Positions 17,687 to 26,577 of a stretch of 64,000 bases of DNA are shown in pieces. The translations under genes and the position numbers were made by a program. Below the pieces are notes generated by a model that had not been told where the DNA came from, searched no databases, and saw only the letters and a program-made list of their open reading frames with translations. The number at the start of each line of letters is the position of its first letter. Within the stretch, counting starts at the first letter, position 1. The DNA comes from Bin75 sp965212135 (GTDB lineage: Bacteria > Nitrospirota > Nitrospiria > Nitrospirales > UBA8639). Location: contig OZ243044.1 of assembly GCA_965212135.1 (NCBI GenBank), forward strand, positions 1,364,001 to 1,428,000. The letters are read 5' to 3'.

Positions 17687-18163
17687 ATGTCTCAAGAGCC
17701 AACAACAAAAGTGGTCGGGAGCAATCGGAAGGCGTTTCACGACTATTCAATTGAAGAAAAAATTGAGGCGGGCCTGATCCTGACGGGAACCGAAGTGAAG
17801 TCGCTTCGGGAGGGCCGGGTCAATTTGCACGAGGCCTATGCCACGGTGGCCGAGGGGCGCGCGTTGCTGCATAATTGTCACATCGGCGAATACAGTCATG
17901 GGAATATCATGAATCATGCCCCCTTGCGGCCGCGCGGGCTGTTGCTGCACCGCAAGGAAATCCAGAAATTGACCGGCAAGGTTCAGCAGAAAGGGCTGAC
18001 GCTGGTTCCTCTCCGCATGTATTTTACGCCGCGCGGGATGGCCAAGGTCGAGTTGGGTCTCGCGCGCGGGAAAAAGCATTATGACCGGCGGGAGACGGTG
18101 AAAAAACGTGAAGCCGGCCGTGAGATGGAACGGGCCATGAAAACTCGGCAACGACGGACGTGA
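17687..18163 (+). CDS. smpB: SsrA-binding protein SmpB
   Basis: 158-residue partner of tmRNA in trans-translation, rescuing stalled ribosomes. Family marks: NRKAFHDYSIEEKIEAGL near the start, LTGTEVKSLREGRVNLHEAY, HNCHIGEYSHGN, and the basic tail GKKHYDRRETVKKREAGREM, which inserts into the decoding centre. Length is standard. No ssrA gene was seen in this window. engB follows 28 nt later, suggesting co-transcription. Confidence 0.97.
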   Translation: MSQEPTTKVVGSNRKAFHDYSIEEKIEAGLILTGTEVKSLREGRVNLHEAYATVAEGRALLHNCHIGEYSHGNIMNHAPLRPRGLLLHRKEIQKLTGKVQQKGLTLVPLRMYFTPRGMAKVELGLARGKKHYDRRETVKKREAGREMERAMKTRQRRT

Positions 18164-18191
18164 CGCCGGCGTTGCCGCCGGGCTTGTGCGT

Positions 18192-18824
18192 ATGAAAATT
18201 CTTTCCGCGGAATTCATGAACAGCGGCGTCCGGCCGGATCAGTATCCTCGTGAGCGTCTTCCCGAGGTGGCGTTCGTGGGGCGATCCAACGTTGGAAAAT
18301 CGTCGGTGATTAATTCGTTGTTGCATCGCAAAGGCATCGCCAAAATCAGCACGACGCCGGGCAAAACGCAGACACTGAACTTTTTTCGCGTGGCGACGGG
18401 CGACGGGGTGTTGCGCACGATCTCTTTCGTTGATTTGCCCGGCTACGGCTACGCCAAAGCGTCCAAGTCGGTTCGTGAACAATGGGGCCCCATGATCGAG
18501 CGCTATTTGACGGAGCGGTCTCAATTGATCGCCGTGGTGCAGTTGGTTGACGTCCGGGGAGTCGAAGATCATGACGTGATCACGCGCGACTGGCTGGTCC
18601 ATATCGGGCATCGCCCCATCGTCGTTGGGACAAAGATTGACAAACTGTCCCGCGGGCAGCGCCGGCCCGGCCTGCTGCGCGTGGGGCAGCGCCTGGGACT
18701 GGACACCCCTGAAGACGTGACGGCGTACTCCTCCAAAACGAACGAGGGCCGCCAGGAACTGTGGCACCTGGTGAAACGGCGGTATGAACGATGGCAGCGG
18801 CAAGGGACGTCAGAAGCGGATTGA
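18192..18824 (+). CDS. engB: Ribosome biogenesis GTP-binding protein EngB/YsxC/YihA
   Basis: P-loop GTPase needed for large-subunit assembly. Walker A GRSNVGKSSVINSLL (G1), STTPGKTQ (G2), VDLPGYGYAKAS (G3), GTKIDKL (G4, where most GTPases have NKxD/TKxD) and AYSSKTNEG (G5). ATG at 18192 is used; a GTG at 18186 is in frame. About 210 aa, normal. Its last 15 nt overlap the convergent surA-like gene. Confidence 0.96.
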   Translation: MKILSAEFMNSGVRPDQYPRERLPEVAFVGRSNVGKSSVINSLLHRKGIAKISTTPGKTQTLNFFRVATGDGVLRTISFVDLPGYGYAKASKSVREQWGPMIERYLTERSQLIAVVQLVDVRGVEDHDVITRDWLVHIGHRPIVVGTKIDKLSRGQRRPGLLRVGQRLGLDTPEDVTAYSSKTNEGRQELWHLVKRRYERWQRQGTSEAD

Positions 18825-19817
18825 GATGTAGGACTTGTCTTTTAACGACGCCAGCCATTCTCCGTGGGCTTGTCGCAGTTTCTTTTGATACAGCCGGTCA
18901 TGAATAAAGTCTTTCACGTCGTCAAACGGTTGCGGGGTTCCCTCACGGGTCTCTTCGAGCAGAAGCAGGTGAATCCCGATTTCCGTTTCCAGCGCCGGGC
19001 TGTACTCGCCTGGTTTGAGTGTGTCGAGAGCCACTTTCAACGGCGCCAGCAAATCTTCTTTCCGCACGAATCCCAAGTCGCCCCCTTTGACGCCGGCGGG
19101 TCCGTCGGAAACCCGTTGAGCCAATTCCGCGAAAGTCGCTCCCTCCTGGAGTTGGCTCACAAGCCCGCCCGCCCGCTCTTTGACCGTTTCCGCGCTTTCC
19201 TCCGGTTTCGGCAACAGAAGAATTTGTCTGAGGCGGTATTCACGGGGAGCCGTAAAGAGCCGCTGCCGGTCGTTGTAGTAGGCGCGGATTTCTTCAAAGG
19301 GGACGATAATGCCGCCTCGAATTTCCAACTCCGTGACGCGGCGCAGCGACAGCTCTTCGCGAATGGACTCTGTTGAGCGGGAGACCGACGCCGGCAGCGC
19401 GGCCGGGTTTTCGCGCAACCGTTCCAACGCCGTCTCCACTTCTTCATCGGTGACCGCAATGCCTTTTGCCCTGGCTTCCTGCAGTTTGAGCGTGCGCTCG
19501 ATCATCTGATTCAGGACCCCGTATTGTTTGTGCACGAGCCGTTCCTTGAGCGCGTTCCCTTCATACCGGGCTTTCAGTCGAATGGTTTCATCCGTCATGG
19601 CGGCTTGAAGCTCGGAAATCGTAATAACCTCCTCATTGATGATGGCGGCGATGCCGTCCGACAACGTTTGAGCCAGCGCGGAAGGGGCCAGGCCCCCGAT
19701 CCCGCACAGGGCGGTCAGCATCACGACCGGGGCCTTGAGCCGCCGCCGGGCGTTCGGGCGCCGACCACGGGACGCGCGTGAGGACGCGCAAGGATGGCGG
19801 AGAAGCGCGCGCGTCAT
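18810..19817 (-). CDS. SurA-like periplasmic peptidyl-prolyl isomerase (parvulin)
   Basis: 335-residue outer-membrane-protein chaperone or isomerase. Signal region VMLTALCGIGGLAPSALAQT precedes a SurA N-terminal domain (DGIAAIINEEVITISELQAA, shown in part) and a single rotamase domain: REYRLRQILLLPKPEE, then DGPAGVKGGDLGFVRKEDLL and ETEIGIHLLLLEE. Canonical SurA has two parvulin domains, so this is the one-domain form. ATG at 19817 lies two bases past the mfd stop codon, hence probable translational coupling with mfd; a longer open frame into mfd is unlikely. It would serve assembly of barrels such as the autotransporters here. Confidence 0.9.
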   Translation of the reverse strand: MTRALLRHPCASSRASRGRRPNARRRLKAPVVMLTALCGIGGLAPSALAQTLSDGIAAIINEEVITISELQAAMTDETIRLKARYEGNALKERLVHKQYGVLNQMIERTLKLQEARAKGIAVTDEEVETALERLRENPAALPASVSRSTESIREELSLRRVTELEIRGGIIVPFEEIRAYYNDRQRLFTAPREYRLRQILLLPKPEESAETVKERAGGLVSQLQEGATFAELAQRVSDGPAGVKGGDLGFVRKEDLLAPLKVALDTLKPGEYSPALETEIGIHLLLLEETREGTPQPFDDVKDFIHDRLYQKKLRQAHGEWLASLKDKSYISIRF

Positions 19818-19819
19818 GC

Positions 19820-22800
19820 TCAAGACGGGACCCGGGTTTCTGGTGAGATCTCCAACAAGCCGTTCAACATCGTCTTCAATTCGGCCACCACGTCCGACCA
19901 GTCGTCGAACGGCATGGCCAGGGCGCAGGCAACCGGTGAGAGGCATTGGAGACGGTTTTCCGAATACTGCATGAGCCAGGCCAGGCGCTCGGGGGCCATC
20001 GCGGACGCAAAGGTCAGCGCCACGTTTCCGTTCGTGACGTCCAGCGACTCCAATTGCAGCTTCTTGGCCAGCAACCGAATGTGCATGACTTCAAACAACC
20101 GCTCCACGGATTCAGGCGGCGTCCCGTACCGGTCCCGGGTTTCCTCATGGAGAAGCGCGAGATCGCCGATCTTCTGACTGGCCGAGAGCCGTTTATACAG
20201 CGACAGACGTTGATGGTCGTCCTCGACGTAGTCGTCGGGAATAAAGGCCGACACGTTCATGTGCAACGTCGGCTCGACGTCTTCTTCGACGGGTTCGCCC
20301 TTCCTCCGCCGCACGGCGTGTTCGATCATTTGCATATACAAGTCAAACCCGACCGCGGCAATGTTGCCGGATTGTTGTTTGCCCAGGAGGTTGCCGGCTC
20401 CCCGAATTTCCAGGTCGGCGGCGGCAATGCGAAACCCCGAGCCCAGGTCGGCAAAATCCTGAATGGCCGTCAGGCGTCGTTGGGCATCGGTGCTCAACCG
20501 CTCTTCGTTGGAGAAAAAGAAGTACGCATAGGCCTGGTCCCCGGCGCGGCCCACTCGCCCCCGAAGCTGGTAGAGCTGTGCGAGCCCAAACGTATCGGCC
20601 TGATCCACCAGGATGGTATTGGCTCGTGGAACGTCCAACCCCGACTGGATAATCGCGGTCGCAAGAAGAATATCCGCCTCGCCGTGCAGGAATTGTAACA
20701 TGACGCCTTCAAGCACGTGCCCATTCATCTGTCCGTGGGCCATGACGATACGGGCTTCGGGGATGAGTTCCCGGAGCCAACGGCCTGTCCGCTCAATGGT
20801 TTCGACGCGATTGTGGACATAAAAGACCTGCCCGTTTCTCGCCAACTCCCGACGGATCGCGTCGCGAACCAGATTGGGATTGAAGCGGACGACCTGCGTG
20901 AGGATGGCCAGGCGTCCGGGCGGGGGCGTGTCAATGACCGACAGCTCCCGGACCCCGGAAAACGCCATTTGCAACGTGCGGGGAATGGGGGTCGCCGTTA
21001 GCGTCAACACGTCAACTTGCGCGCGAAGTTGTTTCAGACGCTCTTTATGGCGGACGCCGAACCATTGCTCTTCATCAATAATGACCAGGCCCAGATTTTT
21101 AAACCGCACGTTTTTCTGGAGGAGCCGGTGCGTGCCGATGACGACGTCAAGGACGCCCGACGCCAGATCGGGCAACAACGCGTTGACCGCTTTTGGACTT
21201 TGAAACCGGGAGAGGACGCCCACGTGGACCGGAAACGGCGCGAACCGTCGTGAAAACGTTTCATAGTGTTGTTGCGCCAGGAGCGTGGTGGGCGCCAGCA
21301 CCGCCACCTGACGATGATCCTGGACGGCTTTAAACGCCGCCCGCATCGCCACTTCGGTTTTTCCATACCCCACGTCTCCGCAGACCAGCCGGTCCATCGG
21401 TTGGGGGAGTTCAAGGTCCCGCTGAATATCTTCGATGGCCTTGAGCTGGTCGGGGGTTTCTTCGTAATCAAAGGCCGCGTCAAATTCGTGGGACAACGTG
21501 GTGTCCTCCTGATAGGGCCGCCGCGTGACGACTTCTCGCCTGGCATACAACTCGACCAGTTCACCGGTCATGTCTTCAATGTGTTTGGCGACGCGCGCTT
21601 TGGTTTTGCCCCAACTGGTTCCGCCCAATTTGTCGAGTTTGGGGGCCAGGTGATCGCCGGCGCGATATTTTTGGATCTCGTTCAGCCGGTCAAGCGGTAC
21701 GTAGAGGGTGTCCCGTCCGGAAAATTCCAGAAACAGATAGTCGCTTTCGCGGTCTTGCACGGACAGGCGCCGCAGTCCCTGATACCGGCAGATACCATGG
21801 TGCGCGTGGACCACGTGGTCCCCGGTGTTCAAATCGTCCAACGAGGACAGAAAGGTGGCGGTCTTGCTTGCGGGTTGGGGGCGATGCCGCGCGACTTTTG
21901 CGAATAAATCTTCTTCCGTGACCACCGTGAACGGCAACGACGGCACCACAAACCCCGACGCCAGAAACCCCTGCAGAATGTAAAACGGTGTTCGTTCGGA
22001 CGGGTTGAAGGCGTGCGCCAGGGGATTCCGTTCGGTTGCGGGGGCGTGATGTTCCGCGAACAATCCTGACAAGCGTCCGACTTGCCCGGACGAACGCACC
22101 ACGACCATCACCGGCCCGTCGCGTCGAAGCTGCTCCAGAAGCGCGAGCGTCCCGGTAAAGGACGTGCCGCGGAGCCCCAGCCCCGCGCTGTTGGCCGACT
22201 GAATGGGAAGAGTGATGACGGGGGTCCACGATTCTTCGGAAGGCGCGAGGACGTCAAAGCCCAGAGACGGAGAACCGGCACACGACTGCATCAACTCTTC
22301 CCATGCGACGCAGCATTGAGAAGGCTCGGGGTACGGCACGCCGGTCCGCGACGTTTCGTGTTCTTCCCATGCCCTCCGTACCGTGTCCCACCACTCCCGG
22401 GCGACGTGTGCCAGGGTGTCGGGACGATCCATGACCACAAACGGCGACGTGGAAAAGTAATCCGACAGGGTGGCCATGGCCGGATACGTTTCCGGTAAGC
22501 GCCATTCCGCGTCCGGCGGGACGTCGGCCAGCGCGCGTTCGGATTGGTCGGGCGGGAGCAAGTACTCACGGGCCGGAAGGATGTCGGCGGAGCGCACGGA
22601 TTCAATGGATTCCTGCGTGTCCGTATCAAACCGGCGAATGGACTCGACGGTATCGCCCAGACATTCAATCCGGCAGGGCGTGGTGTCACCCGTGGAAAAA
22701 ATATCAACGATACCGCCGCGAACGCTGAATTCCCCCGGAATGTCCACGACGGACACGCGCCGGTATCCGGTACACAGAAGCTGGTGAATCAACGACTCCC

Positions 22801-23329
22801 GATCAATCGGGCCGCCCACGTTGACGCTGACGCACGACCGGGCAAACACGGACTGCGGAATCAGGCGTTGCAAAGCGGCGGCGGGCGTCGTAATGACCAC
22901 GGTGGGGCGGTGGGTGTGCAGGCGAAACATCGTCCGCATCCGTTGCGCGACCAGATCAATGGAGGGAGAGCCGTCCGCATACGGCATGCGGCCCCGGTCC
23001 GGGAACATCGTCAGCACGTCCGCGGGGATGGTAAGGCACGCCAGGAAAAACGCCATGTCCTGAACCAACGATTCCGCCTCTTCCTGCGCCGGCGTCAGAA
23101 TCAGCCAGGTGTGGGGAATGATTCCCTGGAGCGGGAACTCGTGGGCAGAAGCCGCCTTGCCGTGATGCTCCCGCGTCGTCAGGAGAAGACTAAGGATGAA
23201 CGCGAGGCTTGATCCATGTGGCCCAACCACCAGGGGCCTGGCCGCCGGCGTGGTCAACGCCTCAAACACGGGCTTCAGAAGGTGATCGCACAATGATTGG
23301 GAAATGCTGAACGTTCCGTGGGCGCTCAT
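19820..23329 (-). CDS. mfd: Transcription-repair coupling factor Mfd
   Basis: 1169-residue ATP-dependent translocase that removes stalled RNA polymerase and recruits UvrA. Domains in order: UvrB-like N-terminus, the CarD-like RNA-polymerase interaction module (NTGDHVVHAHHGICRYQGLR), RecG-like motor with Walker A GDVGYGKTEVAMRAAF and TATPIPRTLQMAFSG, then the C-terminal TRCF domain. Motif II reads DEEQWFGVRHKE; DEEQRFGV is usual, so an Arg to Trp change is present. ATG at 23329 is used; a TTG at 23431 overlaps rfaE. Followed directly by the surA-like gene. Confidence 0.96.
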   Translation of the reverse strand: MSAHGTFSISQSLCDHLLKPVFEALTTPAARPLVVGPHGSSLAFILSLLLTTREHHGKAASAHEFPLQGIIPHTWLILTPAQEEAESLVQDMAFFLACLTIPADVLTMFPDRGRMPYADGSPSIDLVAQRMRTMFRLHTHRPTVVITTPAAALQRLIPQSVFARSCVSVNVGGPIDRESLIHQLLCTGYRRVSVVDIPGEFSVRGGIVDIFSTGDTTPCRIECLGDTVESIRRFDTDTQESIESVRSADILPAREYLLPPDQSERALADVPPDAEWRLPETYPAMATLSDYFSTSPFVVMDRPDTLAHVAREWWDTVRRAWEEHETSRTGVPYPEPSQCCVAWEELMQSCAGSPSLGFDVLAPSEESWTPVITLPIQSANSAGLGLRGTSFTGTLALLEQLRRDGPVMVVVRSSGQVGRLSGLFAEHHAPATERNPLAHAFNPSERTPFYILQGFLASGFVVPSLPFTVVTEEDLFAKVARHRPQPASKTATFLSSLDDLNTGDHVVHAHHGICRYQGLRRLSVQDRESDYLFLEFSGRDTLYVPLDRLNEIQKYRAGDHLAPKLDKLGGTSWGKTKARVAKHIEDMTGELVELYARREVVTRRPYQEDTTLSHEFDAAFDYEETPDQLKAIEDIQRDLELPQPMDRLVCGDVGYGKTEVAMRAAFKAVQDHRQVAVLAPTTLLAQQHYETFSRRFAPFPVHVGVLSRFQSPKAVNALLPDLASGVLDVVIGTHRLLQKNVRFKNLGLVIIDEEQWFGVRHKERLKQLRAQVDVLTLTATPIPRTLQMAFSGVRELSVIDTPPPGRLAILTQVVRFNPNLVRDAIRRELARNGQVFYVHNRVETIERTGRWLRELIPEARIVMAHGQMNGHVLEGVMLQFLHGEADILLATAIIQSGLDVPRANTILVDQADTFGLAQLYQLRGRVGRAGDQAYAYFFFSNEERLSTDAQRRLTAIQDFADLGSGFRIAAADLEIRGAGNLLGKQQSGNIAAVGFDLYMQMIEHAVRRRKGEPVEEDVEPTLHMNVSAFIPDDYVEDDHQRLSLYKRLSASQKIGDLALLHEETRDRYGTPPESVERLFEVMHIRLLAKKLQLESLDVTNGNVALTFASAMAPERLAWLMQYSENRLQCLSPVACALAMPFDDWSDVVAELKTMLNGLLEISPETRVPS

Positions 23330-23405
23330 GGCAAAGGGGTTTGTGCGCCCGGGTGGTGCCCGGCGCGGCGTCGGAGGGAGAACGGCTTTCGGGTCCTTCT
23401 TTCGA

Positions 23406-23924
23406 TCAGCCCAGATTTTGGATTCGTTCAATCAGACGACTCGTTGAGACGTCGGGGATAAGCGGGATGCTGATGACGGCGCCCCCTCTGGCCTCAACGC
23501 TGTGCCGGCCGACAATCTGCTCAATCGGCCAATCTCCGCCTTTCGCCAGGACGTCGGGTTGTAGTATTTCGATCAGGCGCAGCGGGTCGGGTTCCTCAAA
23601 TGTGACCACGTAATCCACACAGGACAGGGCGCTCAAGACCTCCATGCGCTGGCTGGCCGGTATCACGGGCCGGCCCCGCCCTTTTTGCAGACCGTGAACC
23701 GACGCATCGCTGTTCACGCCCACGACCAGGAGATCCCCCAAAGCCCGTGCCGATTGGAGATACCGAATATGCCCGACGTGAAGCAAGTCGAAGCAACCGT
23801 TTGTGAACACCACACGGGCGCCTTGCGCTCTTCGCCGAGTCAGGAGAGGAATGAGTTCTTGTGCGGTGACGACGTGCCTGCCCAAATCAAAAGGACCATT
23901 CTGGTGGTTTGTCCCGTCTATCAT
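23406..23924 (-). CDS. rfaE2: D-glycero-beta-D-manno-heptose 1-phosphate adenylyltransferase
   Basis: 172-residue nucleotidyltransferase making ADP-heptose for the lipopolysaccharide core; corresponds to the C-terminal half of HldE, here stand-alone. Signature VVFTNGCFDLLHVGHIRYLQ (HxGH motif), then GVNSDASVHGLQKGRGRPV, AKGGDWPIEQIVG and the end STSRLIERIQNLG. Supports a Gram-negative cell with heptose-bearing LPS. The kinase half is not in this window. Lies 76 nt upstream of mfd on the same strand. Confidence 0.95.
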   Translation of the reverse strand: MIDGTNHQNGPFDLGRHVVTAQELIPLLTRRRAQGARVVFTNGCFDLLHVGHIRYLQSARALGDLLVVGVNSDASVHGLQKGRGRPVIPASQRMEVLSALSCVDYVVTFEEPDPLRLIEILQPDVLAKGGDWPIEQIVGRHSVEARGGAVISIPLIPDVSTSRLIERIQNLG

Positions 23925-24172
23925 ACCCTGTCCCCTTCAAAAATCCTAGGCATGGACCATCGTGCCATCGTGCAACCCGGTGCCCGGTCTTCTTGCCTCC
24001 GGCCATCGCATGCTCTGCAAATTTTCCTTGGGGCGGGGGTTTGTCCGCGGTCCCGTGTCGGACGACAATGACAGCGGCGGCGGCCTTGTGTCATACTGCG
24101 TCTTTTTTGAGTCAATCACAACAATCCCGTCAAGGCTTTATTCATCACGCAAGGCTTCAGCGTCGCATCACC

Positions 24173-25654
24173 ATGACAACCGCCACCTGGCAGCACTGGG
24201 GCATGAGGCAGCAGGTCGGGCTGTACGCGGCGCCCGTGCTGGCGCTTTTGGTGTATGCCAACCCGTTTTCCAGTCTGCCGCCCGCGGCGCATACTCTTTC
24301 GGCCATTCTGGTGTGGGTCGTGGTGAGTTGGATCACGGAAGCCCTGCCGCTGGCCATGACCGCGCTACTCGGGGCGGCTTTGTGCATTGCCGCGGGGTTG
24401 GGGTCGGCGACGGACGTGCTGGCGACGTTTGCCCATCCGATCATCTTTCTCTTTATCGGCAGTTTCTTTTTGGCGGAAGCCTTTGTGGCTCACGGGCTGG
24501 ACCGGCGGTTTGCCGTCTGGCTGTTGTCCCACCGATGGTTGCATGGCCGGCCGGTGGCGCTTTTCGGGGCCATGGGGTTGGCGACGGCCGTCCTTTCGAT
24601 GTGGATCAGCAACACCGCGTCGGTGGCCATTATGCTTCCCATCGCGCTGGGGATGCTCTCAACGATTCGCGGGTCTCAAGCACAGGGCGGTCCTCATGAG
24701 ACCGGCGTGCTGCTGTTGCTCGCGTATGGCTCCGCGGCGGGGGGGATTGCCACGATGATCGGCACTCCCCCGAACCTGATCGCCGTGGGCTTGCTGTCCC
24801 AGCAGGCGGGCATTTCCCTCTCGTTTTTTGAGTGGATGGGCATCGGGCTTCCCCTTGCGGCCGTCCTTGGTTTGCTGATTGCCGCCGTGCTCTTGTGGTT
24901 TCACCCGCTCCCGCGCGCGTTCCCGTCGGACGGCGGTCAGCTTCGCATTCCCGGTCAACCACGGGGACGCTGGACTCGCGGGCAAAAGAATACCTGTCTC
25001 GCGTTCGCCCTGGCCATCGGGTGCTGGGTCGGGCCGGGGATTCTTGGGGTCGCGTTGGGACGTGATGCCGACGTGGTGACGTTGATCAATGCCCGTCTTC
25101 CCAAGGAAATGGTGCCGATTTTTGCCGCCGGGCTGCTTTTTGTGTTGCCCGTCAATTTCAAAGCCGGCGAATTTACGTTGAATTGGACCCAGGCCTCGCG
25201 CATTAATTGGGGCACCATCTTCTTGTTTGGCGGCGGCTTGACGTTCGGGCATTTGATGGTGCACACCCATCTGGCCGCGATCATCGGAGAACAGGCGCTG
25301 TCGCTCTTTGGGAACACGACGTTGTGGATGTTGACGGCGGTTTCGATTGGCATGGCGTTGGCGCTCACGGAACTTGTGTCCAATACCGCCTCGGCGAGCA
25401 TGCTCGTTCCCGTGGTGATCTCCGTGGCCACCGCGGCCGGCATCTCGCCGATTCCGCCGACCCTTGGGGTGTGTTTGGGCGCGAGCCTGGCGTTTATGAT
25501 GCCGGTCGCGACGGCGCCGAACGCCATTGTGTACGGCACCGGATTCGTCCCGCTTCCGGCCATGCTCAAAGCCGGGTTGGTCTTAAACGTGCTTGGGGCG
25601 GGACTCATTTGGCTGATGCTGTACCTGCTGTGTCCGCTGCTGGGGTTCGCATGA
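24173..25654 (+). CDS. SLC13/DASS-family sodium-coupled anion (dicarboxylate or sulfate) transporter
   Basis: About 493-residue membrane protein with 11-12 predicted helices. The two family SNT motifs are present: WISNTASVAIMLPIALGML near residue 145 and ELVSNTASASMLVPVVISVA near residue 405, each binding Na+ and substrate carboxylate. Helix-rich segments such as LVYANPFSSLPPAAHTL and GLPLAAVLGLLIAAVLLW support this. ATG at 24173 (MTTATWQHWG) is chosen; in-frame codons upstream to 23909 look non-coding and overlap rfaE2. No strong ribosome-binding site is visible, so the start is uncertain. Confidence 0.9.
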   Translation: MTTATWQHWGMRQQVGLYAAPVLALLVYANPFSSLPPAAHTLSAILVWVVVSWITEALPLAMTALLGAALCIAAGLGSATDVLATFAHPIIFLFIGSFFLAEAFVAHGLDRRFAVWLLSHRWLHGRPVALFGAMGLATAVLSMWISNTASVAIMLPIALGMLSTIRGSQAQGGPHETGVLLLLAYGSAAGGIATMIGTPPNLIAVGLLSQQAGISLSFFEWMGIGLPLAAVLGLLIAAVLLWFHPLPRAFPSDGGQLRIPGQPRGRWTRGQKNTCLAFALAIGCWVGPGILGVALGRDADVVTLINARLPKEMVPIFAAGLLFVLPVNFKAGEFTLNWTQASRINWGTIFLFGGGLTFGHLMVHTHLAAIIGEQALSLFGNTTLWMLTAVSIGMALALTELVSNTASASMLVPVVISVATAAGISPIPPTLGVCLGASLAFMMPVATAPNAIVYGTGFVPLPAMLKAGLVLNVLGAGLIWLMLYLLCPLLGFA

Positions 25655-25733
25655 GGGCGGCCCGTCCGCGGCAAACGCGGGGAGCAGGCCGGGGGCGCGG
25701 CCTCGTTGATTCTGACGCGTGAGGAATACCGCC

Positions 25734-26333
25734 ATGCCGCAAGAGATGCGCATTGTCGTTGTGGGTGAGCCGACCGCCGAGTCGTTGCGGCGGATACAAC
25801 AGGACGGGACGGGTGTTCGCGTGGTGGTGGTGGAGAATCTGCAACAGGTCAAACGAGAGGCTCACAACGGCCACATAGACGGGTTGGTGGTTGCCGACCG
25901 GACGTCTCTGGAAACGCTCACCGAGCTTTCCGCCGTCATTGATGCGTCAAAGACCCTGATCCTCTCCGGTCCCCTTTCCGTTCCGGACGCGTGTGACGGG
26001 ATGCAATGGCTCCTCAACAAGCGGAATGGGGAACCCGCCCCTCGCGGATTTCGGGGGGGCCAGGATTTGACGCTTGAAGATTACATTGGGTCAAAGTTCG
26101 TCGAGTTTGTTCAGGCCATGAAGGCGAGTTCGGCCAGGAGTTTGCATACGACCCTCATCCAGGCGACGGAACGGCCGATGATCCAGCACGCGCTTCGTGA
26201 AACGGATGGAAACCAGATTCAAGCGGCCCGGCTTCTCGGAATGAATCGCAACACCCTTCGAAAGAAAATCGAGACCTACCGCATTTCCGTTAAACGACGC
26301 TCGCCGTCCCGCCAACACCGAAAAGCCGTCTAA
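25734..26333 (+). CDS. Fis-type DNA-binding regulator with degenerate receiver-like N-terminus
   Basis: 199-residue protein. The C-terminal ~45 residues are a Fis/NtrC helix-turn-helix: ALRETDGNQIQAARLLGMNR followed by NTLRKKIETYRI. The N-terminal ~100 residues (MRIVVVGEPTAES..., DGLVVADRTSLETLTEL) have the alternating strand/helix look of a response-regulator receiver but no clear phosphorylatable Asp. There is no AAA+ domain. GAGGAA seven nt before ATG 25734 supports the start. Could be a nucleoid protein or a phosphorylation-independent regulator; target unknown. Confidence 0.75.
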   Translation: MPQEMRIVVVGEPTAESLRRIQQDGTGVRVVVVENLQQVKREAHNGHIDGLVVADRTSLETLTELSAVIDASKTLILSGPLSVPDACDGMQWLLNKRNGEPAPRGFRGGQDLTLEDYIGSKFVEFVQAMKASSARSLHTTLIQATERPMIQHALRETDGNQIQAARLLGMNRNTLRKKIETYRISVKRRSPSRQHRKAV

Positions 26334-26425
26334 ACCATCTGTGACCAGACGCTCGCCGTATCGGCCTGTTTCCATGTAGAAGAGAGCGCTGACCGCAAAG
26401 AGTTTTCTTAAAAATCAAGACGTTC

Positions 26426-26455
26426 TTGACATTGCATGAGAAGCGTATCTAGCAT
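26426..26455 (+). promoter_or_regulatory. Promoter of tRNA-Val
   Basis: TTGACA (26426-26431), 18-bp spacer, TAGCAT (26450-26455), placing transcription start a few bases before the tRNA. The tRNA-Gly promoter at 54.8 kb has the same layout. Confidence 0.6.
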
Positions 26456-26469
26456 ATTTCGCTTACGAT

Positions 26470-26544
26470 AGGCGCGTAGCTCAGTGGGAGAGCGCTACCT
26501 TGACACGGTAGAGGTCGTCGGTTCAAAACCGTCCGCGCCTACCA
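26470..26544 (+). tRNA. tRNA-Val (anticodon GAC), CCA encoded
   Basis: Acceptor AGGCGCG/CGCGCCT, D arm GCTC...GAGC, anticodon arm CTACC-TTGACAC-GGTAG giving GAC, five-base variable loop, T arm GTCGG-TTCAAAA-CCGTC with one T-T mismatch at the second pair, discriminator A and encoded CCA (26542-26544). It lies 33 nt before thrS. Confidence 0.92.
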
Positions 26545-26577
26545 TATGTTTTTCAGCATGAGGGGAAAGGCATCTTC

